Assembly: GCF_020708045.1 (NCBI RefSeq)
Contig: NZ_JAJFES010000006.1
Location: 186,001 to 250,000, forward strand
Length of the DNA: 64,000 nucleotides
Direction of reading: 5' to 3'
Source: Massilia sp. IC2-278
GTDB taxonomy: Bacteria > Pseudomonadota > Gammaproteobacteria > Burkholderiales > Burkholderiaceae_D
Below, piece by piece: positions 56,137 through 64,000 of the stretch. Under the pieces are notes generated by a model that saw nothing but the letters and a program-made list of their open reading frames with translations, did no database searches and was not told where the DNA came from. The position numbers and the translations under genes were made by a program. The first letter of the stretch is position 1, and each line of letters opens with the position of its first letter.

Positions 56137-56337
56137 ATGACCGTTGTAGCCTGCCCCACCTGCGCCAGGAAAGTCGAGTGGACGGAAGCGAATAAATACC
56201 GCCCGTTCTGCTCGGAGCGCTGCAAACAGATCGACCTGGGCGCCTGGGCCGAAGAGAAGTACACCATCCCCGCCGCCGCGCCGAACGAGTCGCTGGACGA
56301 CCCGCTGGCCGACCCGCAGGCCAACGACCGGCACTGA
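56137..56337 (+). CDS. yacG: DNA gyrase inhibitor YacG
   Basis: This 66-aa zinc protein has the Cys4 pattern [10 protein letters not shown] and [18 protein letters not shown]. YacG binds GyrB and blocks its DNA binding. It overlaps no neighbour and is followed after two bases by a YidD-like gene, so it is co-transcribed with zapD. Confidence 0.95.
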   Translation: MTVVACPTCARKVEWTEANKYRPFCSERCKQIDLGAWAEEKYTIPAAAPNESLDDPLADPQANDRH

Positions 56338-56339
56338 TC

Positions 56340-56810
56340 TTGGAGCGGCCATCCGGATTCCTCGTCCGTGTGGCCCTGGCCGCGATCCGCGGCTACCAGC
56401 GTTATCTCTCTCCCCATAAAGGTTTTTCCTGCGCCTACCGCTGTGCAACCGGGCGCGACAGCTGTTCGCGCCATGGTTACCGGGTGATCGAACGGTTCGG
56501 GCTGTGGTCCGGGCTGGCGCTGTTGCGGCGCCGCTTGCGGTTGTGCGGGGAGACTTACCGCAGCCGGCGTGTCCACGTTCCCCATCCGCTCCTGCACCAC
56601 CAGCGCGGCGATTGCGTGCCCTGCGATTGCGATGCGAGCTGTCTGCCGGATCTGCACTGCGATATGCCCAGCGTGTCATGGCGCGATGCCGACTGCGTGT
56701 GCGATGCCTGCCAGTGCATCGATTGCGGTAACTGCGGCGATCCGAAGCAGGCGTGGCGCGACTGGAAGGAACGGCGCCGCCAGCGCAGGATAAGGCGCCT
56801 GTTCTCGTAA
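56340..56810 (+). CDS. YidD-like protein with Cys-rich C-terminal extension
   Basis: This 156-aa protein begins at TTG, two bases after yacG. Residues about 15-55 (AIRGYQRYLSPHKGFSCAYR, RHGYRVIERFG) match the YidD membrane-insertion-factor core, which normally totals about 70-85 aa. The extra C-terminal part has 11 Cys in about 45 residues (CVPCDC, CVCDACQCIDCGNC), which could bind metal or form disulfides. A basic tail follows (RRRQRRIRRLFS). YidD is usually placed beside rnpA and yidC; here it sits in the pilD-yacG block. Function of the extension unknown. Confidence 0.7.
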   Translation: MERPSGFLVRVALAAIRGYQRYLSPHKGFSCAYRCATGRDSCSRHGYRVIERFGLWSGLALLRRRLRLCGETYRSRRVHVPHPLLHHQRGDCVPCDCDASCLPDLHCDMPSVSWRDADCVCDACQCIDCGNCGDPKQAWRDWKERRRQRRIRRLFS

Positions 56811-56846
56811 AACGGCACCTCCGTATTCGACAGTTGTCGGCCTCAA

Positions 56847-57040
56847 CCGTACGGTGGGCACGCTGTGCCCACGCGGTTACGTGCGTATCCTTGCACCTGC
56901 TGCCGTGGGGTGTCGCCCCCAAAATGCAAAAACGGACACGACAGGTGCGTGTCCGTTTTTGACGTTTGCGAGCGATGTTTCGCCGCAGCGGGTGCAGTGA
57001 GACGTGCGTACCGCGTGGGCACGGGGTGCCCACCCTACGG
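56847..57040. repeat. Inverted pair of REP-like hairpin repeats, locus 3
   Basis: The left copy is 56847-56876 and the right copy is 57002-57040. The left continues into ACGTGCGTATCCTTGCACCT, which also occurs (reversed) at locus 1 (17174-17203), showing the repeat unit is about 60 bases long. The pair flanks a bidirectional terminator in the gap 56811-57075 between convergent yidD-like and dadA genes. No other gene is present there. Confidence 0.85.
56928..56960. terminator. Bidirectional terminator between convergent genes
   Basis: A 13-bp stem (56928-56940 with 56948-56960) has A-run and T-run ends and core ACGGACACG / CGTGTCCGT. It serves the yacG-yidD side and dadA. Confidence 0.88.
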
Positions 57041-57075
57041 TTTAGCGTTCAGGGCAAGTCCACCTTACCCGGCAA

Positions 57076-58377
57076 TCAAGCTGTAACGACAATCCCACCC
57101 GGCATCTGCACCGGCTTGTTACCGCTGCCATACCGGTCCATGAACAGGCCTTCCAGCCCGATCTCCGGCTGGCGGCCCGAGACCATGTCGGCCAGCACGC
57201 GCCCCGAACCGCAGGCCATGGTCCAGCCCAGCGTGCCGTGGCCGGTGTTCAGGAACAGATTGCGGTACGGGGTCGGGCCCACCACCGGGGTGCCATCCGG
57301 CGTCATCGGACGCAGGCCGCACCAGAACTCGGCCTTGCTCACGTCGCCGCCCTGCGGGAACAGATCGGTCACCGAGTGCTCCAGCGTGTCGCGGCGCGCC
57401 TGGTGCAGGGTCAGGTCGAAGCCGGCCAGTTCGGCCGTGCCGCCCACGCGGATGCGGTCGCCCAGGCGCGTGATCGCCACCTTGAAGGTCTCGTCCATCA
57501 CCGTCGATTCCGGCGCGCCGGATGCGTCGGTGATCGGCACGGTGATCGAATAGCCCTTGACCGGATACACCGGGATGCGGATGCCGATCTGCTTCAGCAC
57601 GAAGGGCGAATAGCTGCCCAGCGCCAGCACGAAGGAATCGGCCTTCAGTTCGCCCTGCGAGGTGACCACGCCGGTGACCTTGTCGCCTTCCACGGACAGG
57701 CGCTTGATCTCGACGCCCTGGCGGAACTTCACGCCCAGGGCTTTCGCCATCTCGGCCAGCTTCTGGGTGAACTTGAAGCAGTCGCCGGTTTCGTCGTTCG
57801 GCAGCAGCAGGCCGCCGACGAACTTGCCGCGCACCCTGGCCAGCGCCGGCTCGTAGGCCTCGCAGCCGGCCGGGTCCAGCACCTTGTAGGGCACGCCGTA
57901 CTGTTCGAGCACGGCGATGTCGGTGGCGGCGCCATCGAGCTGCTTTTGCGTGCGGAACAGCTGCAGGGTGCCCTGGCTGCGCTCGTCGTAGGCGATGCCG
58001 GTGTCCTTGCGCAGTTGCACCAGCACGTCGCGGCTGTACTCGGCCAAGCGCACCATGCGGCCCTTGTTGATCTGGTAGCTCTTGTGGTTGCAGTTGGCCA
58101 GCATGGACAGGATCCAGCGCCACTGGTTCGGGTCCATCTTGGGGCGGATGACCAGCGGGCTGTGCTGCATCATCAGCCATTTCACGGCTTTCGCGGGCAC
58201 GCCGGGACCGGCCCACGGGGACGCGTAGCCGGGCGAGATTTCGCCGGCGTTGCCATAGCTCGTTTCCATGCCGGCGCCCGGCTGGCGGTCGATGACGGTG
58301 ACGTCGTGCCCTGCCTGGGCCAGGTAATATGCCGTGGTGGTGCCGATGACACCACTACCCAAGACGATGATTTTCAC
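57076..58377 (-). CDS. dadA: D-amino acid dehydrogenase, small subunit type
   Basis: This 433-aa FAD enzyme has the N-terminal dinucleotide motif [20 protein letters not shown], then [18 protein letters not shown], and the C-terminal [20 protein letters not shown]. This layout is DadA, which oxidises D-alanine and other D-amino acids to keto acids, passing electrons to the respiratory chain at the inner membrane. No alanine racemase gene is adjacent. Confidence 0.93.
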   Translation of the reverse strand: MKIIVLGSGVIGTTTAYYLAQAGHDVTVIDRQPGAGMETSYGNAGEISPGYASPWAGPGVPAKAVKWLMMQHSPLVIRPKMDPNQWRWILSMLANCNHKSYQINKGRMVRLAEYSRDVLVQLRKDTGIAYDERSQGTLQLFRTQKQLDGAATDIAVLEQYGVPYKVLDPAGCEAYEPALARVRGKFVGGLLLPNDETGDCFKFTQKLAEMAKALGVKFRQGVEIKRLSVEGDKVTGVVTSQGELKADSFVLALGSYSPFVLKQIGIRIPVYPVKGYSITVPITDASGAPESTVMDETFKVAITRLGDRIRVGGTAELAGFDLTLHQARRDTLEHSVTDLFPQGGDVSKAEFWCGLRPMTPDGTPVVGPTPYRNLFLNTGHGTLGWTMACGSGRVLADMVSGRQPEIGLEGLFMDRYGSGNKPVQMPGGIVVTA

Positions 58378-58407
58378 AGGAGTCCTTGAACAGAGATTGA
58401 CTGCTTT

Positions 58408-58818
58408 TTACCTTGCGTAGCGCAGCTGATCGAGCCACTCGAGCAAGGGGATGGTTGCGGGCAGCAGCGGGGTAACGCCGACTGCCCCTTGCCACGCAAA
58501 GGCCTGGCCTTCCAGGCTCTGCGGTTCGCCGCGCCAGTCGCGGCTGATATAAAAATGGAGCCGCACATGGGCGTGCTCGTAGACGTGTTCGACGCAGCAC
58601 CACGGGTCGGCTGCGATGATCTCGATGCCGAGTTCCTCGACGAATTCGCGCTGCAGGGCGGCGAAAATGCTTTCGCCCGGCTCGACTTTACCGCCCGGGA
58701 ATTCCCAGTAGCCGGCATACGGTTTGCCCGCCGGGCGCTGGCCGAGCAGCACGTCGCCGTTCGGGCGCATCACGATCCCGACTGCCACGTCGATAGGCCT
58801 GCTGGCGGCTTGCTGCAT
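58408..58818 (-). CDS. Nudix hydrolase, MutT-type
   Basis: This 136-aa protein has a complete Nudix box: G43, E49, R57, E58, E61, E62 and G64, in GGKVEPGESIFAALQREFVE. The size and WEFPGGKVEPGES are those of 8-oxo-dGTP diphosphatase (MutT). It lies in the DUF815-nudix-yacG order typical of betaproteobacteria, 30 bases after dadA. Confidence 0.92.
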   Translation of the reverse strand: MQQAASRPIDVAVGIVMRPNGDVLLGQRPAGKPYAGYWEFPGGKVEPGESIFAALQREFVEELGIEIIAADPWCCVEHVYEHAHVRLHFYISRDWRGEPQSLEGQAFAWQGAVGVTPLLPATIPLLEWLDQLRYAR

Positions 58819-58960
58819 GAGAGAGTCCGGTTGGAAAACCCGATATTGTACGCCAGGCGCGGGCGTAGAAAATCATGGGTGTTGTGTTCCCGCCGATAGA
58901 AAATTGCGTGGGGGGATAACCCGGGTGTATGGGATGGGGCGGTTATCGCGACGGGGTTCG

Positions 58961-59064
58961 TGGGGTGGGCACCTGTGCCCACGCGGTATGGCACGGCTCC
59001 GTTGTCGAAACGATTATTCGATATGCAAACGTGGCACCGCGTGGACACAGGTGTCCACCCTACG
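58961..59064. repeat. Inverted pair of REP-like hairpin repeats, locus 4
   Basis: The left copy (58961-58986) has GTGGGCAC-CT-GTGCCCAC. The right copy (59037-59064) has GTGGACAC-AG-GTGTCCAC, with a matching change in each arm that keeps the hairpin. The gap 58819-59072 holds no gene. Confidence 0.85.
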
Positions 59065-59072
59065 AAAAGCAG

Positions 59073-59981
59073 TTAGCGTTCCGTATCAAATCCGGCATCG
59101 GCGGGTAATTTGCCGGCGTAGTCTTTCGCAAACTGCCACGCCACCCGCCCCGACCGAGAACCACGCCCCAGCGCCCATTGCAGCGCCAGCGGCCGGGCCG
59201 CCTCGATCTGCTGCGGCGTGCAGCCGAAGCTGGCCAGCCAGTGCGCGACGATGCCCAGGTAATCGTCCTGGCGGAAGGGATAAAACGACAGCCACAAGCC
59301 AAACCGCTCGGACAGCGAAATCTTCTCTTCCACCGTTTCGCCCGGATGCAAATCGCCATCCTCGCCGTGTTTGTAACCGGCGTTATCCGACATCTTTTCC
59401 GGCATCAAATGGCGCCGGTTCGAGGTCGCATAGATCAGCACATTGTCCGACTGCGCCGAAATGCTGCCGTCCAGCGCCACCTTCAGCGCCTTGTAGCCGG
59501 CCTCGCCTTCCTCGAACGACAAATCGTCGCAGAAAATGACAAAGCGCTCCGGGCGCGCCGCCACCAGGTCGACGATGTCCGGCAAATCGGCCAGATCCGC
59601 CTTGTCCACTTCGATGAGCCTGAGCCCCTGGTCGGCAAAATCGTTCAGGCAAGCCTTGATCAGCGACGACTTGCCAGTGCCGCGCGCGCCCGTCAGCAGC
59701 ACGTTGTTGGCTGGACGGCGGGCGACGAACTGGCGCGTGTTCTGCTCCAGCTGGCGCTTTTGCGCCTCCACGTGCTGCAAGTCCGCGAAGCGGATGGTCG
59801 ACACATGCGCCACCGGCTGCAGCCACGCATTGCCTCCACCCGCGCCATTTCCCCGGCGGCGCCAGCGGAAGGCGAAGCTGCGCTTCCAGTCCGGCTCGCG
59901 CGGGACCGCAGGCGGCAGCACCGCCTCGAGCCGCGTCATCAAACCCTCGGCGCGGTGCAGGAACTGTTCGAGTGGCGTCAT
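59073..59981 (-). CDS. DUF815 ATP-binding protein
   Basis: The start is ATG at 59981, giving 302 aa. It is a P-loop ATPase: Walker A TGARGTGKSSLIKA, Walker B VIFCDDLSFEE, and sensor region IYATSNRRHLMPEKM. The family (DUF815) is widespread and of unknown function; it is often described as AAA-like. It starts 14 bases after argJ on the same strand, as in related genomes. Confidence 0.9.
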   Translation of the reverse strand: MTPLEQFLHRAEGLMTRLEAVLPPAVPREPDWKRSFAFRWRRRGNGAGGGNAWLQPVAHVSTIRFADLQHVEAQKRQLEQNTRQFVARRPANNVLLTGARGTGKSSLIKACLNDFADQGLRLIEVDKADLADLPDIVDLVAARPERFVIFCDDLSFEEGEAGYKALKVALDGSISAQSDNVLIYATSNRRHLMPEKMSDNAGYKHGEDGDLHPGETVEEKISLSERFGLWLSFYPFRQDDYLGIVAHWLASFGCTPQQIEAARPLALQWALGRGSRSGRVAWQFAKDYAGKLPADAGFDTER

Positions 59982-59995
59982 GCGCGTGCGGACAA

Positions 59996-61234
59996 TTACG
60001 AGCGGTAGTCGGCGTTGATGCTGACGTAGTCGTGCGACAGGTCGCAAGTCCAGACCGTGGCCGTGGCATCGCCGCGCGCGATCTTCACACGGACCAGGAT
60101 TTCGGCCTGCTTCATCACGCGCTGGCCATCGGCTTCCTGGTAATCCGGGTTGCGTCCGCCGGCCTTGGCGACCCAGACGTCGTCCAGGTAGAGGTCGAGC
60201 TTGGTGACGTCGAGGTCGTCCACGCCGGCATAGCCGACCGCGGCCAGGATGCGGCCCAGGTTCGGGTCCGAGGCGAAGAAAGCGGTCTTCACCAGCGGCG
60301 AGTGGGCGATCGCATAGGCGATCTTGCGGCACTCTTCCAGGTCGCGGCCCTCTTCCACCGTGATGGTGATGAACTTGGTCGCGCCTTCGCCGTCGCGGAT
60401 GATCTGCTGCGCCAGGTTGCGCGAGATGTCGGTGACGGCATCGCGCAGCGCTTCATAGTCCGCGCCCGATGCTTCGTTCACTTCCAGGCCGCCGGCGCCG
60501 GTGGCAACCAGGATGAAGGAATCGTTGGTCGAGGTGTCGCCGTCGATGGTGATCGAATTGAAGGAGCGGTCGGCCGCGTACTTCACCAGTTCGTCGAGCA
60601 CCGGCTGCGCCACCTTCGCGTCGAACGCCAGGTAGCCGAGCATGGTGGCCATGTTCGGCTTGATCATGCCGGCGCCCTTGCTGATGCCGGTCATGGTCAC
60701 TTCGTGGCCGCCGATGGTCACCGTACGCGAGGCAGCCTTCGGCTGGGTGTCGGTGGTCATGATCGCTTCGGCGGCGTTGAACCAGTTGTCCGCGGTCAGA
60801 TTGCTGACAGCGGCCGGCAGACCGGCGACGATCTTCGCGATCGGCAGCTGTTCCAGGATCACGCCGGTCGAAAACGGCAGCACCTGGCCGGCTTCGCAGC
60901 CGAGCAGCTTGGCCACTTCGGCGCAGGTGGCCTGGGCGTTGGCCAGGCCGGTCTCGCCGGTGCCGGCGTTCGCGTTACCGGTGTTGACCACCAGCGCGCG
61001 GATCGGCGCGCCGCCGTTCGTCACGGCCGCCAGGTTGGCCTTGCTCACCTGGACCGGCGCCGCGCAGAAGCGGTTCTTGGTGAACACGCCGGCGACGGTG
61101 GCGCCATCGGCCAGGCGCATGACCAGCAGGTCCTTGCGGTTGGGCTTCTTGATGCCGGCTTCGGCAAAACCGATCTCGATACCGGCAACCGGCTTCAGGT
61201 CGGCGGCGACGGGCAGGGGGGAATTCACGGCCAT
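59996..61234 (-). CDS. argJ: Bifunctional glutamate N-acetyltransferase/ornithine acetyltransferase
   Basis: The start is ATG at 61234 (412 aa); upstream in-frame sequence is unlikely to be translated. The self-cleavage site is in [13 protein letters not shown], with T197 as nucleophile. Flanking motifs are [13 protein letters not shown] at the N-terminus and [15 protein letters not shown]. ArgJ recycles acetyl groups between N-acetylornithine and glutamate in arginine synthesis. It is followed by the DUF815 gene. Confidence 0.95.
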   Translation of the reverse strand: MAVNSPLPVAADLKPVAGIEIGFAEAGIKKPNRKDLLVMRLADGATVAGVFTKNRFCAAPVQVSKANLAAVTNGGAPIRALVVNTGNANAGTGETGLANAQATCAEVAKLLGCEAGQVLPFSTGVILEQLPIAKIVAGLPAAVSNLTADNWFNAAEAIMTTDTQPKAASRTVTIGGHEVTMTGISKGAGMIKPNMATMLGYLAFDAKVAQPVLDELVKYAADRSFNSITIDGDTSTNDSFILVATGAGGLEVNEASGADYEALRDAVTDISRNLAQQIIRDGEGATKFITITVEEGRDLEECRKIAYAIAHSPLVKTAFFASDPNLGRILAAVGYAGVDDLDVTKLDLYLDDVWVAKAGGRNPDYQEADGQRVMKQAEILVRVKIARGDATATVWTCDLSHDYVSINADYRS

Positions 61235-61396
61235 GGTGGTCTCTATGAAAAGATTACGAATCCAATATTGTACTGCGCACGCGGGCAAGCTGGCGCAGTA
61301 CTCCCCTGCCTGGCAACGCAGCGGACCGCCGCGGCAGGCTGGTCGCGTGTCCAATCGATGTCATTTCCGGAGCGCGGTGCATGCGCTGCTCCCCGT

Positions 61397-62101
61397 TCAA
61401 CCCTTGCAGTCTCCCAGCCGGGTCAAACGGATCACGCTTTTCTCCTCGAACAGGGGCGCGCCCTTCGGGTCCGCCGGCGCGAGGACTGTCTTCGGCATTG
61501 TCTTCCTCTCGGCCTCGTATTTCCTTGCTTCGGCCAGCAGGCGCCGTCCTTCGGCCTTTTCCTCGGCGCTGCCGTTCTTCACCCAATCTTCGTAGACCTC
61601 GCGCAGCGGATGCTCGTCGGCGGCGTCATCGGACCCGTCCACGGTTTCGACGACCTGGGTGGTGGTCTCCCAGGTCCTGGCGTCGACCTTGCGCAGCGTG
61701 ATCTTCATGTCGCCCCAGGGGCAGCTGTGCACCGCCACCATCTGGCCGCCGATCACCTGCCCCTTGGACGCCTTGCAGCCGTCAATGGCCAGGTTCTTCG
61801 GAAGCGCACCAGGCCTGGTCGCGGGCATGCATACCTGCATCGGGCCCTTTCCCTTTGCGGCAAAGCTGCCGCTGGAGCCGTCCTTGCGGCGCGACCGGCT
61901 GTTCAGGTCGCCCGTTGCGCCGTCCTGGGTCTCGTGGCTGAACGTATTCCCGCCGATGTTATGGTTGGTCAGGTCGCTGACGACATCGAACTGGTAGAGC
62001 CCAGGGGGCGGAAGGTAGGCGGGATCGGGGGCAGCGGCTGCTGCGGCTGCGGCTGCGAGCAGCAGCGCGGCGGCGCCGGCAAAGGTCGAGCGATATTTCA
62101 T
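61397..62101 (-). CDS. DUF3617-type exported protein, copy 2
   Basis: The start is ATG at 62101, after AGGAG, giving 234 aa. The signal peptide is Ala-rich and ends near APDPA. The mature part has LPPPGLYQFDVVSDL, PGALPKNLAIDGCKASKGQV, HSCPWGDMKITL and the C-terminal RLTRLGDCKG. It is a paralogue of the gene cut by the right edge, with a longer insert (residues about 165-210). DUF3617 proteins are periplasmic and of unknown function. Confidence 0.78.
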   Translation of the reverse strand: MKYRSTFAGAAALLLAAAAAAAAAPDPAYLPPPGLYQFDVVSDLTNHNIGGNTFSHETQDGATGDLNSRSRRKDGSSGSFAAKGKGPMQVCMPATRPGALPKNLAIDGCKASKGQVIGGQMVAVHSCPWGDMKITLRKVDARTWETTTQVVETVDGSDDAADEHPLREVYEDWVKNGSAEEKAEGRRLLAEARKYEAERKTMPKTVLAPADPKGAPLFEEKSVIRLTRLGDCKG

Positions 62102-62180
62102 TACTTCTCCTGACAATTGAAAACGTAGCGTGGGCTGCGGGTCCGCTGCAATCTGCGCCGTATAGGGGTCGCGAAGGCCA

Positions 62181-62228
62181 GCGCCTATCCGGCTTACCCG
62201 CCTCGACCTCTACCAGGCAGGTAAAGCC
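62181..62228 (-). pseudogene. Decayed fragment of a DUF4892/OmpA gene
   Basis: The minus strand reads GFTCLVEVEAGKPDRR, nearly the same as GFTRLVDVEAGKPVLR inside the intact DUF4892/OmpA gene just upstream. The neighbouring sequence is out of frame. It is part of a broken second copy of the DUF3617-OmpA unit. Confidence 0.6.
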
Positions 62229-62298
62229 AAGCAGGCGCGTAGCGGTCCGGCTCCCTTAAACGGATATCCGGGCCCGGCCGGATGGATCCAGCGCTTGC

Positions 62299-62360
62299 TC
62301 CTTGCAGTCGCCAATACGGGTCAGGCGCTGCACGACTTTTTGCTGCAGCGGCGCCACGCC
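62299..62360 (-). pseudogene. Decayed C-terminal fragment of a DUF3617 gene
   Basis: The minus strand reads GVAPLQQKVVQRLTRIGDCK, matching the C-termini of both intact DUF3617 copies (RLTRLGDCKG and RLTRVGDCKG). The stop expected after CKG has been lost and the frame runs on. The rest of the gap 62102-62409 holds only this and the OmpA fragment. Confidence 0.65.
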
Positions 62361-62409
62361 GCCGGTGCACGGCAGGTGCGCAGCAGATGAACGGCCGCTG
62401 CGCCCCCGC

Positions 62410-63453
62410 TCAGCGCAGCACCAGCTCGACGCGGCGGTTGCGCGCGCGGCCGGCTTCCTCGTCGTTCGGGGCCACCGGCGCCAGGTTGGCGACGCCGCGC
62501 GCCGTCATGCGGTTGGCGGCGATGCCGAAGCGGGTGCTCAGGGCGTCCGCCACCGCCTGGGCGCGCCGCTGCGACAGGCCCAGGTTGTTCTCGAAGTCGC
62601 CCTGGTTGTCGGTGTGGCCGACGATGAACACCCTGGTGTCGCGCGCCGTGCCCAGGGCCTGGGCCATCTGTTTCAGCTGCTCGTCCGACTCGGGTTTCAG
62701 CACTGCCTTGTTGGTGTCGAAGTGCACGCCGTACAGGGCGATCCTGCCGTCGCGCCTGAGCGTGTCGCCGATGGCCTTGGCGTCGACCGTGACCTTGCCG
62801 GTCCGGGCAGTCGCCGGCTCCACCACCTGCAGCAGCTGCTGCACGCGGCCGGCCGTGGCGCCCGAGCCGGAGTCGACCGACATCGCGACCTGCACGCGGA
62901 TGTCGCCATTGGGGCCGGCCTTGCGCGCGCTGATCAGGTTGAAGCCGGGCTGGTAACCGTTATTGAACATGCTGCGGGCCAGGGCATTCTCGCCGACCCC
63001 GCGCGCCTCGCGGGGCAGGTTCCCCACCAATGGCTGGGTCCTGTCCTTCTTGCATTGCGGCTCCTCGCAGGCATAGACCACCTGGAAACCGGCCGCCTCC
63101 AGCGCCTGCCGGTAATCGCGGAACACCTCGAGCGCGCCCGTGCCTTTCGGCCCGAAATAGAAGCGGTTGGTGATGCGGCCTTCCACCTGGCGCAGCACCG
63201 GCTTGCCCGCCTCGACGTCGACCAGGCGGGTGAAGCCGAGCGGATCGTCGCCGGCCGCGCTCAGCACCGAGCCTTCGTAGCGCGACAGCAGCGGACTGTC
63301 TTTCGCGCCCGGGATGTCGCGCATCGGCTTGTCGGCGGCGCCCACGGGCAGCGCCAGCGGCAGCGCGGCGGCCAGCAGCAGCGCCATGCCGGCACGCAGG
63401 AAATGCGCCGGGCGGCGCTGTAGCGATGGATGAATGCGGTGTGTGTTGTGCAT
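62410..63453 (-). CDS. DUF4892-OmpA outer-membrane protein
   Basis: The start is ATG at 63453, giving 347 aa with a signal peptide ending PVGAA. The N-terminal DUF4892 region includes GSPLL-like AKDSPLLSRYEGS, YACEEPQCKKD and ARSMFNNGYQPG. The C-terminal OmpA domain has GVHFDTNKAVLKPESDEQL, VGHTDNQGDFENNLGLSQRR and GVANLAPVAPNDEEAGRARN, so it binds peptidoglycan. It sits between two DUF3617 genes, 62 bases after the first. Confidence 0.85.
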   Translation of the reverse strand: MHNTHRIHPSLQRRPAHFLRAGMALLLAAALPLALPVGAADKPMRDIPGAKDSPLLSRYEGSVLSAAGDDPLGFTRLVDVEAGKPVLRQVEGRITNRFYFGPKGTGALEVFRDYRQALEAAGFQVVYACEEPQCKKDRTQPLVGNLPREARGVGENALARSMFNNGYQPGFNLISARKAGPNGDIRVQVAMSVDSGSGATAGRVQQLLQVVEPATARTGKVTVDAKAIGDTLRRDGRIALYGVHFDTNKAVLKPESDEQLKQMAQALGTARDTRVFIVGHTDNQGDFENNLGLSQRRAQAVADALSTRFGIAANRMTARGVANLAPVAPNDEEAGRARNRRVELVLR

Positions 63454-63515
63454 GCGATTTGTTTTTCTGGTTTGAACGGTCCCGCTTCCTGTCTGCAGCC
63501 GCAGCGGCCTGCCGG

Positions 63516-64000
63516 TCAGCCCTTGCAGTCGCCCACGCGGGTCAGGCGCATGACCGTCTTCTGCTCGTTGCGCGCGGTACCGGCTTCCGCATTGCCGTTC
63601 TGTACGCGCTCGACCGACGTCTGCCAGGTCTGCGCATCGACCTGGCGCAGGTGGATCTTCATGCTCCCCCACGGGCAGGTGTGCAGCGCCACCATCTCGC
63701 CGTTGACGACCTGGCCCTTGGTGGCCTTGCATCCATCGATGGCCAGGCCCTTCGGCAAGGCGCCGGGTGGGGTCGGCCCGATGCAGGTGCGGTGTGGCCC
63801 GGCGCCCGGGATCACGTTCTTCGCCGGGCTGCCGCCGTCGCGTTTGTACTCGCTGCTGATGCTGCCGCTTGCGCCATCGTAGGTGTCGTTCCGTTCCAGG
63901 GTATGCGTGGGCGACTGGATCTTGAGGCCGCCGACGATGTCGACCTGGTACAGGCCGGGCGGCGGCAGGTAGCGGGTATCGGCTGCCAGGGCGGCGCCGG
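63516..64000 (-). CDS. DUF3617-type exported protein, copy 1 (cut by window edge)
   Basis: The last 160 codons are present; the start is beyond the right edge. In frame from the edge it reads GAALAADTRYLPPPGLYQVD, with the same order of motifs as copy 2: PGALPKGLAIDGCKATKGQV, HTCPWGSMKIHL, and a C-terminal RLTRVGDCKG. It lacks the insert of copy 2. It is followed by the DUF4892-OmpA gene, so the pair is the intact unit of a duplicated array. Confidence 0.78.
   Translation of the reverse strand, partial: GAALAADTRYLPPPGLYQVDIVGGLKIQSPTHTLERNDTYDGASGSISSEYKRDGGSPAKNVIPGAGPHRTCIGPTPPGALPKGLAIDGCKATKGQVVNGEMVALHTCPWGSMKIHLRQVDAQTWQTSVERVQNGNAEAGTARNEQKTVMRLTRVGDCKG

Overview
The window looks like chromosome from a high-GC betaproteobacterium, most probably Oxalobacteraceae of the Massilia type. 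This is inferred from the gene families and the block pilB-pilC ... pilD-coaE-zapD-yacG ... nudix-DUF815 ATPase-argJ, not from any rRNA gene. I found no rRNA, tRNA or CRISPR. Most genes are strongly GC-rich. One stretch, about 41.5-46.6 kb, is visibly richer in A+T.

Positions 1-34 kb are dominated by nucleoside and purine metabolism. A purine-nucleoside phosphorylase is cut by the left edge. It is divergent from a pseudouridine operon (HTH-fused psuK, psuG, a LysR regulator). Then come a toxin-antitoxin-like pair, a 5-oxoproline operon (DUF969, DUF979, pcp), a YciI protein, an NHL lipoprotein and an alpha/beta hydrolase. A BMP-family nucleoside ABC importer (binding protein, double ATPase, two permeases) follows. 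A CxxCH protein and a MipA-like outer-membrane protein come before an envelope nucleic-acid scavenging set: S1/P1 nuclease, a 58-aa membrane protein, a 5'-nucleotidase lipoprotein, a large TonB-dependent receptor and an exported adenosine deaminase. Next are guanine deaminase, xanthine dehydrogenase (xdhA, xdhB, xdhC), PuuE allantoinase and 5-hydroxyisourate hydrolase. Together these could take nucleic acid to nucleosides, bases, urate and allantoin; urate oxidase and OHCU decarboxylase are not in the window.

Positions 34-41.5 kb hold a ClpP-like protein, a porin/small phosphate-binding-like protein/chemoreceptor trio, and pilB-pilC. pilD, normally next to pilC, lies 12.3 kb further on. The gap holds an A+T-rich accessory segment (a decayed IS66 transposase, two unrecognised 412- and 474-aa proteins, an SMP-like small protein, a 103-aa protein, a secreted protein). 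After that comes GC-rich cargo: a dehalogenase and SDR pair, a SoxYZ-like/metallo-hydrolase/flavocytochrome-type operon, and an aminotransferase whose C-terminus is encoded by a palindromic repeat.

Positions 53.7-64 kb resume the housekeeping block: pilD, coaE, zapD, yacG, a Cys-rich YidD-like protein, dadA, nudix, DUF815 ATPase and argJ. The window ends in a tandem array of DUF3617 and DUF4892/OmpA genes with two decayed copies. Four inverted pairs of a hairpin repeat (core GTGGGCAC-N-GTGCCCAC) lie in intergenic spaces across the window.
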